In this document: in pieces, positions 48,142 through 58,702 of the stretch | Position numbering within the stretch: position 1 is the first letter of the stretch | How the letters are laid out: each line of letters opens with the position of its first letter | Assembly (NCBI GenBank): GCA_963611685.1 | Contig: CAVDSU010000002.1 | Location: forward strand, 3,196 to 67,195 | DNA length: 64,000 nucleotides | Direction: 5' to 3' | Source: UBA1724 sp963611685 | GTDB lineage: Bacteria > Verrucomicrobiota > Lentisphaeria > Oligosphaerales > Oligosphaeraceae | The notes under the pieces: generated by a model | The model's input: the letters and a program-made list of their open reading frames with translations, nothing else | The model's database searches: none | Told to the model about the DNA's origin: nothing | Made by a program: the position numbers and the translations under genes

Positions 48142-49527
48142 ATGCCTCTTTGGGACGGACGCTTCCAGGAGGGCCCCGATGCCCTCGTTCTCAAACTCTC
48201 GGAATCCATCAGCTACGACCGCCGACTCTACCCCTTCGACATCCAGGGAAGCCAGGCGCACGCGAAGATGCTGGTGCGCCAGGGAATCATCCCCGCCGAA
48301 GACGGCGAGAAGATCCAGACGGGGCTGCTCCTGGTGCTCAAGGAACTGGACGAAGGGATCTTCCCCTTCCGCACCGAGCTGGAAGACATCCACATGAATA
48401 TCGAGAGCCGGCTCACCGAGCTCATCGGCCCCGCCGGCGCACGCCTCCACACCGGACGCTCCCGCAACGACCAGATCGCCACGGATGAACGGCTCTACCT
48501 GCGACACGCCACCGACCAGATCCTCGCGGAACTGCGGCACTTCCAGAAGGCGCTCTGGACTCTCGCAAGCCAGAACCGTGACGCCATCATGCCCGGTTTC
48601 ACACACCTCCAGCACGCACAGCCGATCCTCTTCGCACACCATCTGCTGGCATACCTGGAGATGACACGCCGCGACTGCCAACGCCTCGCCGACACCCGCC
48701 ACCGCATCAACCGGCTGCCCCTGGGCGCCGGCGCACTGGCCGGCTCCACCCTCCCCCTGGACCGGAATTTCGTGGCGAAGGAATTGGGCTTCGAGGAGGT
48801 CCTCCAGAACTCCATGGACGCCGTCGCCGACCGCGACACCAGCCTGGAATTCCTGGCCGATCTCTCCATCATCGCCATGCATCTCTCCCGCCTGGCCGAG
48901 GACATCATCCTCTGGTTCAGCCAGGAATTCGCGTTCATCGAGATCGGCGACGCCTTCACGACCGGCAGCAGCCTCATGCCCCAGAAGAAGAACCCCGACA
49001 TGGCCGAGCTCACCCGCGGAAAGACCGGCCGCGTCTACGGCGCCCTCATGGGGCTGCTGACCACCATGAAGGGTCTCCCCCTCACCTACAACCGGGATCT
49101 CCAGGAAGACAAGGAGGGCCTCTTCGACGCCATTGACACCGTGGAGCTGGTCCTCAAGACCCTCACCGCCATGATGGCAACCGTCAAGATCCGCCCCGCA
49201 CGCATGCTGCAGGCCGCCTCCGACCCCGCGCTCATGGCCACCGACTTGGCCGAGGCGCTGGTGCGCCAGGGGATCCCCTTCCGGGAGGCGCACCACCAGG
49301 TGGGACGCTTCGTGGGCGCCTGCCAGGCGAAGGGCGTCGCCTTGGACAAGGCGGGCCTGGAGATGATGCGGGAGTCCATCCCCACCGCCACCGAGCAATT
49401 CCTCAAGCTCTTCGATCCCGCACACAGCACCGCCGCCCGCAATCTGGTCGGCGGCACCGCGCCCCAACAGGTCCGCGAACAGCTCCAGCGCTGGCAGACC
49501 CTCCTGGAAGAGGCCCTCCAGCCCTAA
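48142..49527 (+). CDS. argH: argininosuccinate lyase
   Basis: 461 aa, fumarase/aspartase superfamily. SSLMPQKKNPDMAELTRGKTGRVYG is the superfamily signature with the flexible catalytic loop; GRSRNDQIATDERLYLR and MPGFTHLQHAQPILFAHHLL are further conserved regions. It splits argininosuccinate to arginine and fumarate in the last step of arginine synthesis. Other arg genes are not present. The gap to the GAF gene is 78 bp. Confidence 0.96.
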   Translation: MPLWDGRFQEGPDALVLKLSESISYDRRLYPFDIQGSQAHAKMLVRQGIIPAEDGEKIQTGLLLVLKELDEGIFPFRTELEDIHMNIESRLTELIGPAGARLHTGRSRNDQIATDERLYLRHATDQILAELRHFQKALWTLASQNRDAIMPGFTHLQHAQPILFAHHLLAYLEMTRRDCQRLADTRHRINRLPLGAGALAGSTLPLDRNFVAKELGFEEVLQNSMDAVADRDTSLEFLADLSIIAMHLSRLAEDIILWFSQEFAFIEIGDAFTTGSSLMPQKKNPDMAELTRGKTGRVYGALMGLLTTMKGLPLTYNRDLQEDKEGLFDAIDTVELVLKTLTAMMATVKIRPARMLQAASDPALMATDLAEALVRQGIPFREAHHQVGRFVGACQAKGVALDKAGLEMMRESIPTATEQFLKLFDPAHSTAARNLVGGTAPQQVREQLQRWQTLLEEALQP

Positions 49528-49586
49528 AAAAGACGCGCAAACCCTCCCAACTTTCCCCCACACACACCGTCCGACACACGAACACC

Positions 49587-50279
49587 ATGAAAGCACACGG
49601 CTCCCTCTGTCTGCTGTTCCTCCTCGGCCTCCTGCTCCAGGCCGGCGACTTCCGTTGGGTCAAGGCGCCCTACCAGTGGCACGCCGGCGGCGTAGTCGCC
49701 ACAAAGATCGTCGACCTCCAGGGCGAGCCCTTCCGCATCCACTACTCCAGCCGCCGCAAGGCGCCCATGAAGATCACCCTGGTGGATGCCTCCCAGGCCG
49801 CGCGCAAAAAGTCCCCCAAGACCGTGGTGGACTCCTCCCTCCTGGCAACCGCCGGCTATCGGGAATACTCCGGATACCAGAAGGCGTATCTCGTCATTGA
49901 GGGCGATCCGCGCGGATGGGACATCTCCCTGGATCTCTATCTGGACTCCCTCCAGGAATGGCGCCTCAAGACCGCCCTGGAAGACGAAGAGAAGGCCGTC
50001 TTCCGCAAGCGCGGCTTCTGGACTGGCGAGGGCACCCAGACCGTCGCCTTTGAACCCGGCGAGGCGCCCTGGCGCATCACTGCCGTAGGCGACAAGCCCG
50101 TTCCCATGAAGGTCACCGTGCAGTCCGCAGACGAGACCGTGCTCTTCCAGCGGACCACGCAGATCGCCGGCGGCGAGTCCGACGGATGGATCCACTCCGA
50201 CAAGCCGGTCACCATCACCGTGGAGGCGGCGCCGGAACTCTCCTGGACCCTCGAGGCCGCCGTCGAAACCCGCAAATAA
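49587..50279 (+). CDS. uncharacterised secreted protein
   Basis: 230 aa with an N-terminal signal peptide (GSLCLLFLLGLLLQAGDF, cleavage near residue 20). The mature part is predicted mostly beta, with the repeated pattern of a basic strand then VTITV or MKITL (PMKITLVDASQAARK near 65, PMKVTVQSADETVLFQ near 175), suggesting two related beta-sandwich halves. No family recognised. It is followed 13 bp later by a polytopic membrane protein, then by an SH3/coiled-coil protein; the three may form an envelope unit. Confidence 0.6.
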   Translation: MKAHGSLCLLFLLGLLLQAGDFRWVKAPYQWHAGGVVATKIVDLQGEPFRIHYSSRRKAPMKITLVDASQAARKKSPKTVVDSSLLATAGYREYSGYQKAYLVIEGDPRGWDISLDLYLDSLQEWRLKTALEDEEKAVFRKRGFWTGEGTQTVAFEPGEAPWRITAVGDKPVPMKVTVQSADETVLFQRTTQIAGGESDGWIHSDKPVTITVEAAPELSWTLEAAVETRK

Positions 50280-50292
50280 ATAGCCCGGACGA

Positions 50293-52077
50293 ATGGGTGA
50301 CGCACCGAAAGATTTCAAGCTGGGGGGACTGGAGTTCCCCCGTCCCGAGCCCCAGGCGCCCCTCTCCGCCGTGCAGCTCGACGCGGTGGCGCGGCGTTCT
50401 GCCAGCGCCGGCGTCCTGGCGCTCTTCGGCTCCCTGGCGCTGCTCTTCCTGCTGTGGAGCGCCTGGTGCCTGGGATGGCTCTCCGCCACCCTGGCAAGCA
50501 ATATCCTGGTCGTGTGCGCGCTCTCCCTCTCGGGCGGATACGTGATCCAGCTGGCGCGCTTCCACCGCGCGCTGGGGCTGCCCAACATGCGGCTGGCGGG
50601 ATACATCACCCTGGCGAGCTACTGGATCCTGATTGCCGGAATCATATTCAAGGGAATCCTCCCCCTGGAGAGCCCCACCGGCGGGCTCTTCTCCCTGCTC
50701 CTCGCGCTGGAGGCGCTCATCTTCTATCTCACCCTCCGGGAGGCGCAGCAGGACGGCCGCGCCCTGACCCTGGCGATCTCCTCCACGCTCCTCCATCTCC
50801 TGGGATGGCTCCTGACCCTGGCCATCGTCCTGAAGGAAATCCTGCGATACCTGGACCTCTCCGGCATCGAGCTCCTGCAGGCACACTACTTCCCCTTCCC
50901 GCCAATCCTTTTCCTGGCACGCGCCCTCCAGAACCACCTGGGCACCGCCACCACACTGGCACTGGCGGAGGGCGCAATCCTCCTGGCGGCACTGCTGCGC
51001 GTGCACTTCTACCGCCAGGCGCTCCCGAATCGCCCCGCGTGCTCCCTCCTCAACCCCGCAGCACGCACCGCGCTGGCGCTCTTCGTGGGCGCAATCCTCT
51101 TCGCGCAGGGCGTCTACCACCATGTCCACCGCCAGTGGCTTGACCGACTCCCCGCCTGGGAGGCGAAGGCCCCCGCGATTTCCGCGGAGGAAGACCTGGC
51201 ACAGGGGAGCCTCTCTCTCCGCCAGCGGGATCTGGGGACCCTCCTGGTCTCCCTGGAAAACGAGCCCCGCGAGAACGTCTCCCCCGACGCGCCCTTCCTC
51301 TGGCAGAACTTCTACGCCACCGCCCAAGGCGGCGAAATCCCGCCCCTGGCACAGTGGTTCCCGCCCGTGGAGGGCCCCGACGACGAGGACGCACAGGCGC
51401 TCCGCCGGGAGCTCGCCCTCCTGCAGCCCGCGCTGCAGACCCAGGAGGAACTCCTGGAGGCCCTGCCCTCCGCCCCCAATGCGCCGCTGGTCCCCGGGCT
51501 CTTCCTCCTGGAAGAATGGCGCTTCCTGACCGCCATGGAGCTGCGGGACGCCGAGGGCGCCGCGGACGCCCTGGCGGATTTCCTGACGCTCGCAACGCAC
51601 CTCTACCAGCAGGGCTCCCTCGCCCAAAAGGAGGCGTCATGCCACTTCCTGGGACGCTGGGAGGCCATGGCACGCCGCGCAACCACGCTCCTGGACCACG
51701 GACGGCTCCTGGAAGGCGCAGCCAAGGCCGCCGAGCTGCTGGGCAAGACGCCCCTCGACGAGACCCTCCAGCAGGAGAGCCGCCACGACCACGAGGCAAT
51801 CGCCACCGCGCGGGACACCCAGGGACACGGATTCTTCCTCGCCATGCCGCTGATCCCCATGCTCGCCGAAGCCGACGACCTGGTCCTCTGGCGGGATTTC
51901 CAGGAGACGCCTCCCGCCACCGGTCGCATGCGCGGGGGCTTCCATGCCCTCCTCCTCCATTTCCAGCAGCAGCGCTTCCAGAAGGAGGTCCTCCAGAAGA
52001 CCCAGGGCACTCTGGCGCAGCTGCAGGAAGACCTCCACAGCGGCGCCAACGACACAGCCGCCCCGAAGGCGGACTGA
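50293..52077 (+). CDS. uncharacterised polytopic membrane protein
   Basis: 594 aa. About eight hydrophobic helices lie between residues 38 and 280 (for example VLALFGSLALLFLLWSAWC and ILVVCALSLSGGYVIQLA). The C-terminal half (about 300-590) is soluble, helical and rich in Leu, Ala, Glu and Gln, similar in look to TPR-like or coiled-coil domains. No known family recognised. The location between two envelope-protein genes suggests a membrane-anchored scaffold; this is inference. Confidence 0.6.
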   Translation: MGDAPKDFKLGGLEFPRPEPQAPLSAVQLDAVARRSASAGVLALFGSLALLFLLWSAWCLGWLSATLASNILVVCALSLSGGYVIQLARFHRALGLPNMRLAGYITLASYWILIAGIIFKGILPLESPTGGLFSLLLALEALIFYLTLREAQQDGRALTLAISSTLLHLLGWLLTLAIVLKEILRYLDLSGIELLQAHYFPFPPILFLARALQNHLGTATTLALAEGAILLAALLRVHFYRQALPNRPACSLLNPAARTALALFVGAILFAQGVYHHVHRQWLDRLPAWEAKAPAISAEEDLAQGSLSLRQRDLGTLLVSLENEPRENVSPDAPFLWQNFYATAQGGEIPPLAQWFPPVEGPDDEDAQALRRELALLQPALQTQEELLEALPSAPNAPLVPGLFLLEEWRFLTAMELRDAEGAADALADFLTLATHLYQQGSLAQKEASCHFLGRWEAMARRATTLLDHGRLLEGAAKAAELLGKTPLDETLQQESRHDHEAIATARDTQGHGFFLAMPLIPMLAEADDLVLWRDFQETPPATGRMRGGFHALLLHFQQQRFQKEVLQKTQGTLAQLQEDLHSGANDTAAPKAD

Positions 52078-52142
52078 CCGCGGTCGGCTACATTGAGAAA
52101 ACGACACCTCCGCCCTCCCCTTCCCTACCTAAACATACCACT

Positions 52143-53828
52143 ATGCGCAACTGGCTTACGCAACTCATCCTACTCCCCCTCGCACTGGGCGCCTACGCAC
52201 AGACCACAAACGGCTACATCGCCGGCAAGAACGTGATCCTGCGCTCCCGCCCCGCGTCCTACTACGAGCGGCTGGCCGTCCTGAAGGAGGGCACCCCCGT
52301 GGAGATCGTCTCCCGGCAGGGACAGGGCGATGGACAGTGGATGGAGGTGCGCGTCCCCGAATCCATCACCATCACCGGATGGGTCCAGACCGACTGCCTG
52401 GACAGCGACGGGAAGGTGATCCACCCGCCCTGCCCCGTCTACACCGGCGCCGGACAGCTCTTCACCGCCTTCTACAATGCCAAGGAGGGCACCATCCTGA
52501 AGCCCAGCAGCAGCGGCCGCAAGGATGGCCCCTGGATGGAGGTCGTTCTGCCCTCCGACGCCACCGCCTGGGTGAGCGGCGAATACGTCGCCCTCGGAAA
52601 TCCCCCGCCGCCCCCCGCAGACGTCAAGCCCGCCGAAACACAGGCGGCGGCAGTCGCCGCAGCAGTCCTCCCCGCCGACAAGAGCGCGGAGCTGGCGAAG
52701 CGCCAGGAGGAATTGCGCCGTGGGGAGCAGGAGCTGGCTGGCCTGCAGAGGCAGGCGGAGGAGCTCAAGGCGCGTGCGGGCCGTCAGAGCGAGGAGGTCA
52801 GCCGCCTCCAGGAAGAGGCCAAGAAGTGGGAGAGCGAGCGCGCCCAGACCCGCCAGCGCATCGAGGACGCCGCCCGCGAGCGGGAGCGCCTCCAGAAGGA
52901 GCAATCCGAGCTCCAGGCGCAGCTGGAAAAAGAGCTCACCCAGGCCAAAGAGAAGGCGCGCCTGGTGCAGGAGGACTCCGCCAAATGGGAGAGCGAGGCG
53001 CAGCTGGCCGGCGAGAAGCTCCTGGCCCTCCAGCAGGAGGCGAAGCGCCGCGAGGAAGTCTACCGCGCCGAGGCCGAGGCCATGGCCGCCGAGCAGAAGC
53101 GCTCCGAGGAGGCCGCCCTGGCCGCCCTGGAAAATGTGAAGAGTGCCCAGAAGGAGCAGGAGGCCGCCCAGACGAAGCAGCAGGAACTCCTGCTGGCCAT
53201 CGGCTCCCTCCAGAAAGAGGTGGCTTCCGCTGCCGACAAGACCCGGCAGCTCCGGCAGGAACGACAGGATCTCGAGGAGGCCGCCCGGCAGGAATCCGAG
53301 CGGCTGGAGGCACTCCGGCAAGAACAGCAGCGGCTCGCTGACGAAAACCGCCAGCAGCTCGCCAAGGCCGAGGAAGCCCGCCGGGAGCGGGAACAGACCC
53401 AGGCCGAGCTGGACCGCCTCCAGAACGAGACCACCGAATTGCAATCCCGGCTGGACGCCGCCCGACAGCAGCTCGAGGAGCGTCAGCAAGCCGCGTTGGA
53501 GGCGCAGAAGGAGTCCGAGAAGCCCTCTTTGGAAGAGCAGAAGCTCTCCGCGGGCCTGGACGCCATTCCCGTGGCCGCCCCCGGCGAAGTCACCCGTGTC
53601 TCCCTGAGTGGCATCGTGGTGCCCCTGGGCGCCAACGCCAACGCCGATACCTCCCATGCCCTCTGCAAGGTGGAGAACGGCAAATATGTCCCCCTGGCAT
53701 ACCTGAAGGCGGACCGCTTCCCCCTCAAGGACTGGGAGCTCCAGGAGGTCACCCTCTCCGGACTCCAGGAGATCCGCCGCGGCTGGAGCCGCCCGCTGGT
53801 CACCGTCAAGGGCATCGTCCTCAAATAA
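52143..53828 (+). CDS. secreted SH3-domain protein with long coiled coil
   Basis: 561 aa. Signal peptide (LTQLILLPLALGAYA, residues 5-19), two SH3-like beta domains (about 22-85: NGYIAGKNVILRSRPASYYERLAVLKEGTPVEIVSRQGQGDGQWMEVRVP, and about 105-150), a Pro/Ala linker, then about 280 residues of heptad-type coiled coil rich in Glu, Gln, Arg and Leu (about 175-465), and a C-terminal beta domain (about 480-561). Bacterial SH3 domains often bind cell-wall components, so it could span between wall and membrane. Function unknown. The start follows the signal peptide. Confidence 0.75.
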   Translation: MRNWLTQLILLPLALGAYAQTTNGYIAGKNVILRSRPASYYERLAVLKEGTPVEIVSRQGQGDGQWMEVRVPESITITGWVQTDCLDSDGKVIHPPCPVYTGAGQLFTAFYNAKEGTILKPSSSGRKDGPWMEVVLPSDATAWVSGEYVALGNPPPPPADVKPAETQAAAVAAAVLPADKSAELAKRQEELRRGEQELAGLQRQAEELKARAGRQSEEVSRLQEEAKKWESERAQTRQRIEDAARERERLQKEQSELQAQLEKELTQAKEKARLVQEDSAKWESEAQLAGEKLLALQQEAKRREEVYRAEAEAMAAEQKRSEEAALAALENVKSAQKEQEAAQTKQQELLLAIGSLQKEVASAADKTRQLRQERQDLEEAARQESERLEALRQEQQRLADENRQQLAKAEEARREREQTQAELDRLQNETTELQSRLDAARQQLEERQQAALEAQKESEKPSLEEQKLSAGLDAIPVAAPGEVTRVSLSGIVVPLGANANADTSHALCKVENGKYVPLAYLKADRFPLKDWELQEVTLSGLQEIRRGWSRPLVTVKGIVLK

Positions 53829-53848
53829 AAGAAACGTCCTGAACCATC

Positions 53849-54826
53849 ATGAGAATCTTCGTTGCCGGCGGCGCCGGATACATCGGTAGCTGCACCACAG
53901 AATACCTCCTCGACCACGGACACCAGGTCACCGTCTTCGATGCCCTCCTGAACGGACACCGCGACGCCGTGGATCCCCGCGCCGATTTCATCCAAGGGAA
54001 CCTCTGCGACCTGGAGGCCCTCCAGCGCGCCATGGACAAGGCGCAGCCCGAGGGCGTCATCCACTTCGCCGCCTTCATCGAGGTAGGCGAGTCCATGAAG
54101 GACCCCCTGAAGTATTTCCACAACAACGTGGGCAACGCCATCAACTTGGCGCAGGCCGCCTGTGACCACGGCGTGCGCAAGGTGGTCTTTTCCTCCACCG
54201 CCGCCGTCTACGGCATGGCGGAGCACATGCCCATCTCCGAGGAAGAGCCCAAGGCGCCCATCAATCCCTACGGCGAATCCAAGCTGATGTTCGAGAAGGT
54301 CCTCTCCTGGACCAATCAGCTCAAGGGCCTCAAATACACCGCCCTGCGATACTTCAATGCCGCCGGCGCCACCGCCCTCCACGGCGAGGACCACCACCCC
54401 GAAACCCACCTCATCCCCCTCATCATCCAGGCGGCAAAGGGTGAACGGAAGTCCATCTCCATCTTCGGCGAAGACTACGATACCCCCGACGGCACCTGCG
54501 TGCGCGACTACATCCACGTGCTGGATCTGGCACAGGCGCACCTGCTGGCACTGCAGTCCGACTACTGCGGCGCCCTGAACCTGGGCACCGGCGGCGGCAG
54601 CTCCGTCCGCGAGGTCATCGACACCGTCCGGAAGATCGCCGGGCACGACTTCCCCGTGGAGGTCGCCCCCCGACGCCCCGGAGACCCCGCGCGGCTCATC
54701 GCCGACTCCACCGCCGCCAAACGCATCCTCGGCTGGAAGCCGCAATACCAGGACCTGGAGACCATCGTGCGCTCCGCCTGGGAATGGCGCGAAAAGCACC
54801 CCCGGGGCTACGACGACCAGAAGTAG
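53849..54826 (+). CDS. galE: UDP-glucose 4-epimerase
   Basis: 325 aa, extended short-chain dehydrogenase. NAD-binding GGAGYIGSCTTEYLL near residue 6, FAAFIEVGESMKDPLKYF, the catalytic Tyr141 and Lys145 in YGESK, and GTCVRDYIHVLDLAQAHL with the usual GalE C-terminal pattern. It interconverts UDP-glucose and UDP-galactose for glycan or LPS synthesis. The start has no canonical ribosome binding site. It lies 20 bp after the coiled-coil gene and 26 bp before the membrane-protein gene. Confidence 0.94.
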   Translation: MRIFVAGGAGYIGSCTTEYLLDHGHQVTVFDALLNGHRDAVDPRADFIQGNLCDLEALQRAMDKAQPEGVIHFAAFIEVGESMKDPLKYFHNNVGNAINLAQAACDHGVRKVVFSSTAAVYGMAEHMPISEEEPKAPINPYGESKLMFEKVLSWTNQLKGLKYTALRYFNAAGATALHGEDHHPETHLIPLIIQAAKGERKSISIFGEDYDTPDGTCVRDYIHVLDLAQAHLLALQSDYCGALNLGTGGGSSVREVIDTVRKIAGHDFPVEVAPRRPGDPARLIADSTAAKRILGWKPQYQDLETIVRSAWEWREKHPRGYDDQK

Positions 54827-54852
54827 CCGCCACACCCTCCCCTCCGCCACAC

Positions 54853-55869
54853 ATGCTCCGGCGCGCCGCCATCCTCGTCCTGCGGGCACTCTGCCTGGTC
54901 CTGGCGGCATTCCTGCTGCATCGCCTCCTGGTCCAACAGGACAGGGGACTGTTGGAGAGCTTCCTCCAGGCCGCCACCTCCCTCCCCGGAATCGCCGCAC
55001 TGGCACTCTACCTGTGCGTGCAATTCCTGGGCGCCTGGCGCTGGCAAATCCTCCTGCGCCCGCCGAAGCTGGAGCTGCCCTTCCTGCAGGCATTCCGCCT
55101 AACGATGGGCGGGAACTTCTTCAGCCTCGTCATCCCCGGCGGCGTCTCCGGAGACATCGTGAAGGTCGGCGCCGCCACCTGCGCGCATCCCGGAAAGGCC
55201 CCGGAACTGGCGCTGGTCGACCTCCTGGACCGCGCCATCGGATTGGCGGGACTCTTCGTTGCCGGCGTCTGCACCCTGGGACTCCTCCTGGCCACCGGCG
55301 GACTCGCCGCACTCCCCCGGCAGGCCGCACTGGCAGCCGCACTGCTCCTCGTCGGCGGACTCGCCGGAATCGCCCTCCTGGCGCTCCTGGCGCTCTGGTT
55401 CCTGAAACACGCCAGAAAAGCCCCCGCTTCCCAGATGCCGTCCACCGGCTTTCTCCGTCGGGCACTCCATCGTCTTGCGCAGGCGCTGTCGCTCTACCAA
55501 GACGCCCCCGCCGCCCTGGGGAAGGCGCTCTTCCTCTCCTTCCTCATCCACGCCCTCTTGGGACTGGAGCTCTTCTGCCTGGGCAACGCCCTCCCCGACG
55601 GCAACCCCGCGCTGCTCCCCTGCTTCCTCGTCGCACAACTCTCCAACGCCACCGCAGTCCTCCCCCTCACCCCCGGGGGACTCGGCGTGCGCGACACCGT
55701 GGCACAACGGTTCCTCCTGGCCTTCGGAACCGCTTCCCCAAACGCCACGCTTATCCCCCTTTTCCATACCATCGTCCTGACCCTGTGGGGACTCCTCGGC
55801 GCCGTGCTCTACCTGGTCACACCGCCCCCGAAACCCGCCACACGGTCGGAAGAATCCCTCAACCCATAA
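54853..55869 (+). CDS. LPG-synthase-type (UPF0104) membrane protein
   Basis: 338 aa with eight or more helices. The motif LGAWRWQILLRPPKLELPFLQAFRLTMGGNFFSLVIPGGVSGDIVKVGA matches the LPG_synthase_TM/AglD family (the conserved R-W, then N-F-F-P-G-G-G-D pattern), as does PGGLGVRDTVAQRFLL near residue 270. These proteins flip or modify lipid-linked compounds; the catalytic aminoacyl-transferase domain of MprF is absent, so the role is most likely lipid or glycolipid transport. Being next to galE, it could act on a galactose-containing lipid; this is inference. Confidence 0.78.
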   Translation: MLRRAAILVLRALCLVLAAFLLHRLLVQQDRGLLESFLQAATSLPGIAALALYLCVQFLGAWRWQILLRPPKLELPFLQAFRLTMGGNFFSLVIPGGVSGDIVKVGAATCAHPGKAPELALVDLLDRAIGLAGLFVAGVCTLGLLLATGGLAALPRQAALAAALLLVGGLAGIALLALLALWFLKHARKAPASQMPSTGFLRRALHRLAQALSLYQDAPAALGKALFLSFLIHALLGLELFCLGNALPDGNPALLPCFLVAQLSNATAVLPLTPGGLGVRDTVAQRFLLAFGTASPNATLIPLFHTIVLTLWGLLGAVLYLVTPPPKPATRSEESLNP

Positions 55870-55886
55870 AAGGAAAAACGCATCCC

Positions 55887-57284
<1,398 letters not shown>

Positions 57285-57293
57285 AAAAAACAC

Positions 57294-58157
57294 ATGGCAC
57301 GAAAGGCACTCCTCCTGCTAGCACCGCTGGTCACCCTGCTGATCCTGGGTGGCGGATACTATTGGGTTCGACTCCACCAGGAGCCCCCCACACCACAGGA
57401 GGAGAATGCCGCGCCCATCCCCACCCCAGGCGCCCCCACCGGCGCCTGGACCCCCGACGGCTATCTCGACAAACAAGGCAACGCGCCCGCAGACGCCCCA
57501 CAGGAGGACGCAAGCGGTCTCCCCGTAGCCACGACGCTGGAGGACGCGCCGGAGCCAGAGGACCTCGTGGATGACCGGATTCCCTCCGACCAGGAACTCC
57601 TCCAGGCCGCCGAGGCACTGACCGAAAGCGCACTATTGCGCGCACTGCTCTCCCAGGAGGACTTCCTCCGCTATCTGGCACTGGCCATCGACGCCGTCTC
57701 CCAGAGAGAGCTCCCGAAGCCCCCGCCGGGATTCCCCAATCCCCTCGCACCCTTCCGCGCCGCCCGAAACGCCGAGGGATGGCTCGCCGCCACCCCCGAT
57801 ACCCAACAGCGTCTCGCCCCCTGGATCAACGCCATCGCCGCAATCCCCGCCGAAGCCTTGGCGCAGTGGCTCCGTTTGGCGACGCCGAAGCTCCAGGAAC
57901 TCCTCCGCGAGGCCGGAGACGCCCAGGCGGATGACTTCCCACAACGACTCTCCGACGCCCTCCGACACCTGGCCTCACTCCCCGAATTCGACTTCGATCC
58001 CGAACTCGTCCCCTCCGACCGCCCCGGGCTCTACGACTACAAGGACCCCGTCTTCCAAAATCTCTCCCTCCCCCAAAAGGCCCTCGTCCGGACCGGTCCC
58101 CAAAACTGCGCAAGTCTCCGCAGCCTCTGCGAGGAACTCCTCCAGAGGCTGCCCTGA
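57294..58157 (+). CDS. membrane-anchored DUF3014-like protein
   Basis: 287 aa: one N-terminal membrane helix (LLLLAPLVTLLILGGGYYW), a Pro-rich linker to about residue 95, then a helical domain (about 97-265) with LRALLSQEDFLRYLALAIDAV and FPNPLAPFRAARNAEGWLAATPDTQQRLAPW resembling DUF3014. Assignment to DUF3014 is from memory of its pattern. It lies 9 bp after asnS and is followed by a bidirectional terminator. Confidence 0.55.
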   Translation: MARKALLLLAPLVTLLILGGGYYWVRLHQEPPTPQEENAAPIPTPGAPTGAWTPDGYLDKQGNAPADAPQEDASGLPVATTLEDAPEPEDLVDDRIPSDQELLQAAEALTESALLRALLSQEDFLRYLALAIDAVSQRELPKPPPGFPNPLAPFRAARNAEGWLAATPDTQQRLAPWINAIAAIPAEALAQWLRLATPKLQELLREAGDAQADDFPQRLSDALRHLASLPEFDFDPELVPSDRPGLYDYKDPVFQNLSLPQKALVRTGPQNCASLRSLCEELLQRLP

Positions 58158-58183
58158 CAGTCCATCCCCTCACAACCAGACAA

Positions 58184-58223
58184 CAAAAAAGGCATCCCGA
58201 ACAAAAAAACGGGATGCCTTTTC
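58184..58223. terminator. bidirectional Rho-independent terminator between the DUF3014-like gene and relB
   Basis: GGCATCCCG (58191-58199) and CGGGATGCC (58210-58218) form the stem. TTTT follows on the plus strand and TTTTTT on the minus strand, so it ends both convergent genes. Confidence 0.9.
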
Positions 58224-58245
58224 GCGTTTCCAGCACAAATGCAGA

Positions 58246-58485
58246 TCAGGATTCGCCAGACGACTCCTCCGATTTCTCCGACGGCTTGTCTTCCGCTGCA
58301 GAAGGCGACTCCTCGCGGCGACGAGTCACCGAAAAGGGCAGCCCCTGCACTTTCAACGATTGACGCAGAAAGACATTGAAGGCGGTCGTCAGGCTCATGC
58401 CTAGACTCCCAAACAACTCCTCCGCATCCTTCTTCAACTCCATCTCCAGACGGATGCTCAAATTGGTGGACTTCGGTTTCGTCAT
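58246..58485 (-). CDS. RelB/DinJ-family antitoxin without adjacent toxin
   Basis: 79 aa. The ribbon-helix-helix core STNLSIRLEMELKKDAEELFGSLGMSLTTAFNVFLRQSLKVQGLPFSV (about 5-52) matches RelB/DinJ antitoxins: a beta strand with NLSIRL, then two helices. The C-terminal 27 residues are acidic and Ser-rich, a tail that could be non-standard. AGGTGG precedes the ATG. In typical systems the toxin gene follows by overlap; here the next thing downstream is a terminator, so the toxin is absent. It may be a solitary regulator or a relic. Confidence 0.8.
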   Translation of the reverse strand: MTKPKSTNLSIRLEMELKKDAEELFGSLGMSLTTAFNVFLRQSLKVQGLPFSVTRRREESPSAAEDKPSEKSEESSGES

Positions 58486-58593
58486 GCCACCTAATATAAG
58501 ACAGGCTCCCCCACACACAACAGCAAAACCACACCGTTTTCTCGTAAAAAATCAAAAAATCACAATGCATTGCACGAAAATTTCCATACATCC

Positions 58594-58621
58594 TTGAGAA
58601 ACCCGCAAAGCGGGGTATATT
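58594..58621 (+). promoter_or_regulatory. sigma-70-type promoter with palindromic spacer
   Basis: TTGAGA (58594-58599) and TATATT (58616-58621) separated by 16 bp. The spacer holds CCCGCAAAGCGGG (58602-58614), an inverted repeat that could be an operator. It would drive the phasin-like gene, with a leader of about 75 nt. Confidence 0.62.
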
Positions 58622-58702
58622 CTCTCCCGTACTTTGAATTCGACTGTTTCTTGTTTTTTTTACAAGTCACCGAACCTGCCGTCGTGCAAGGAGGAAATGA
58701 AA

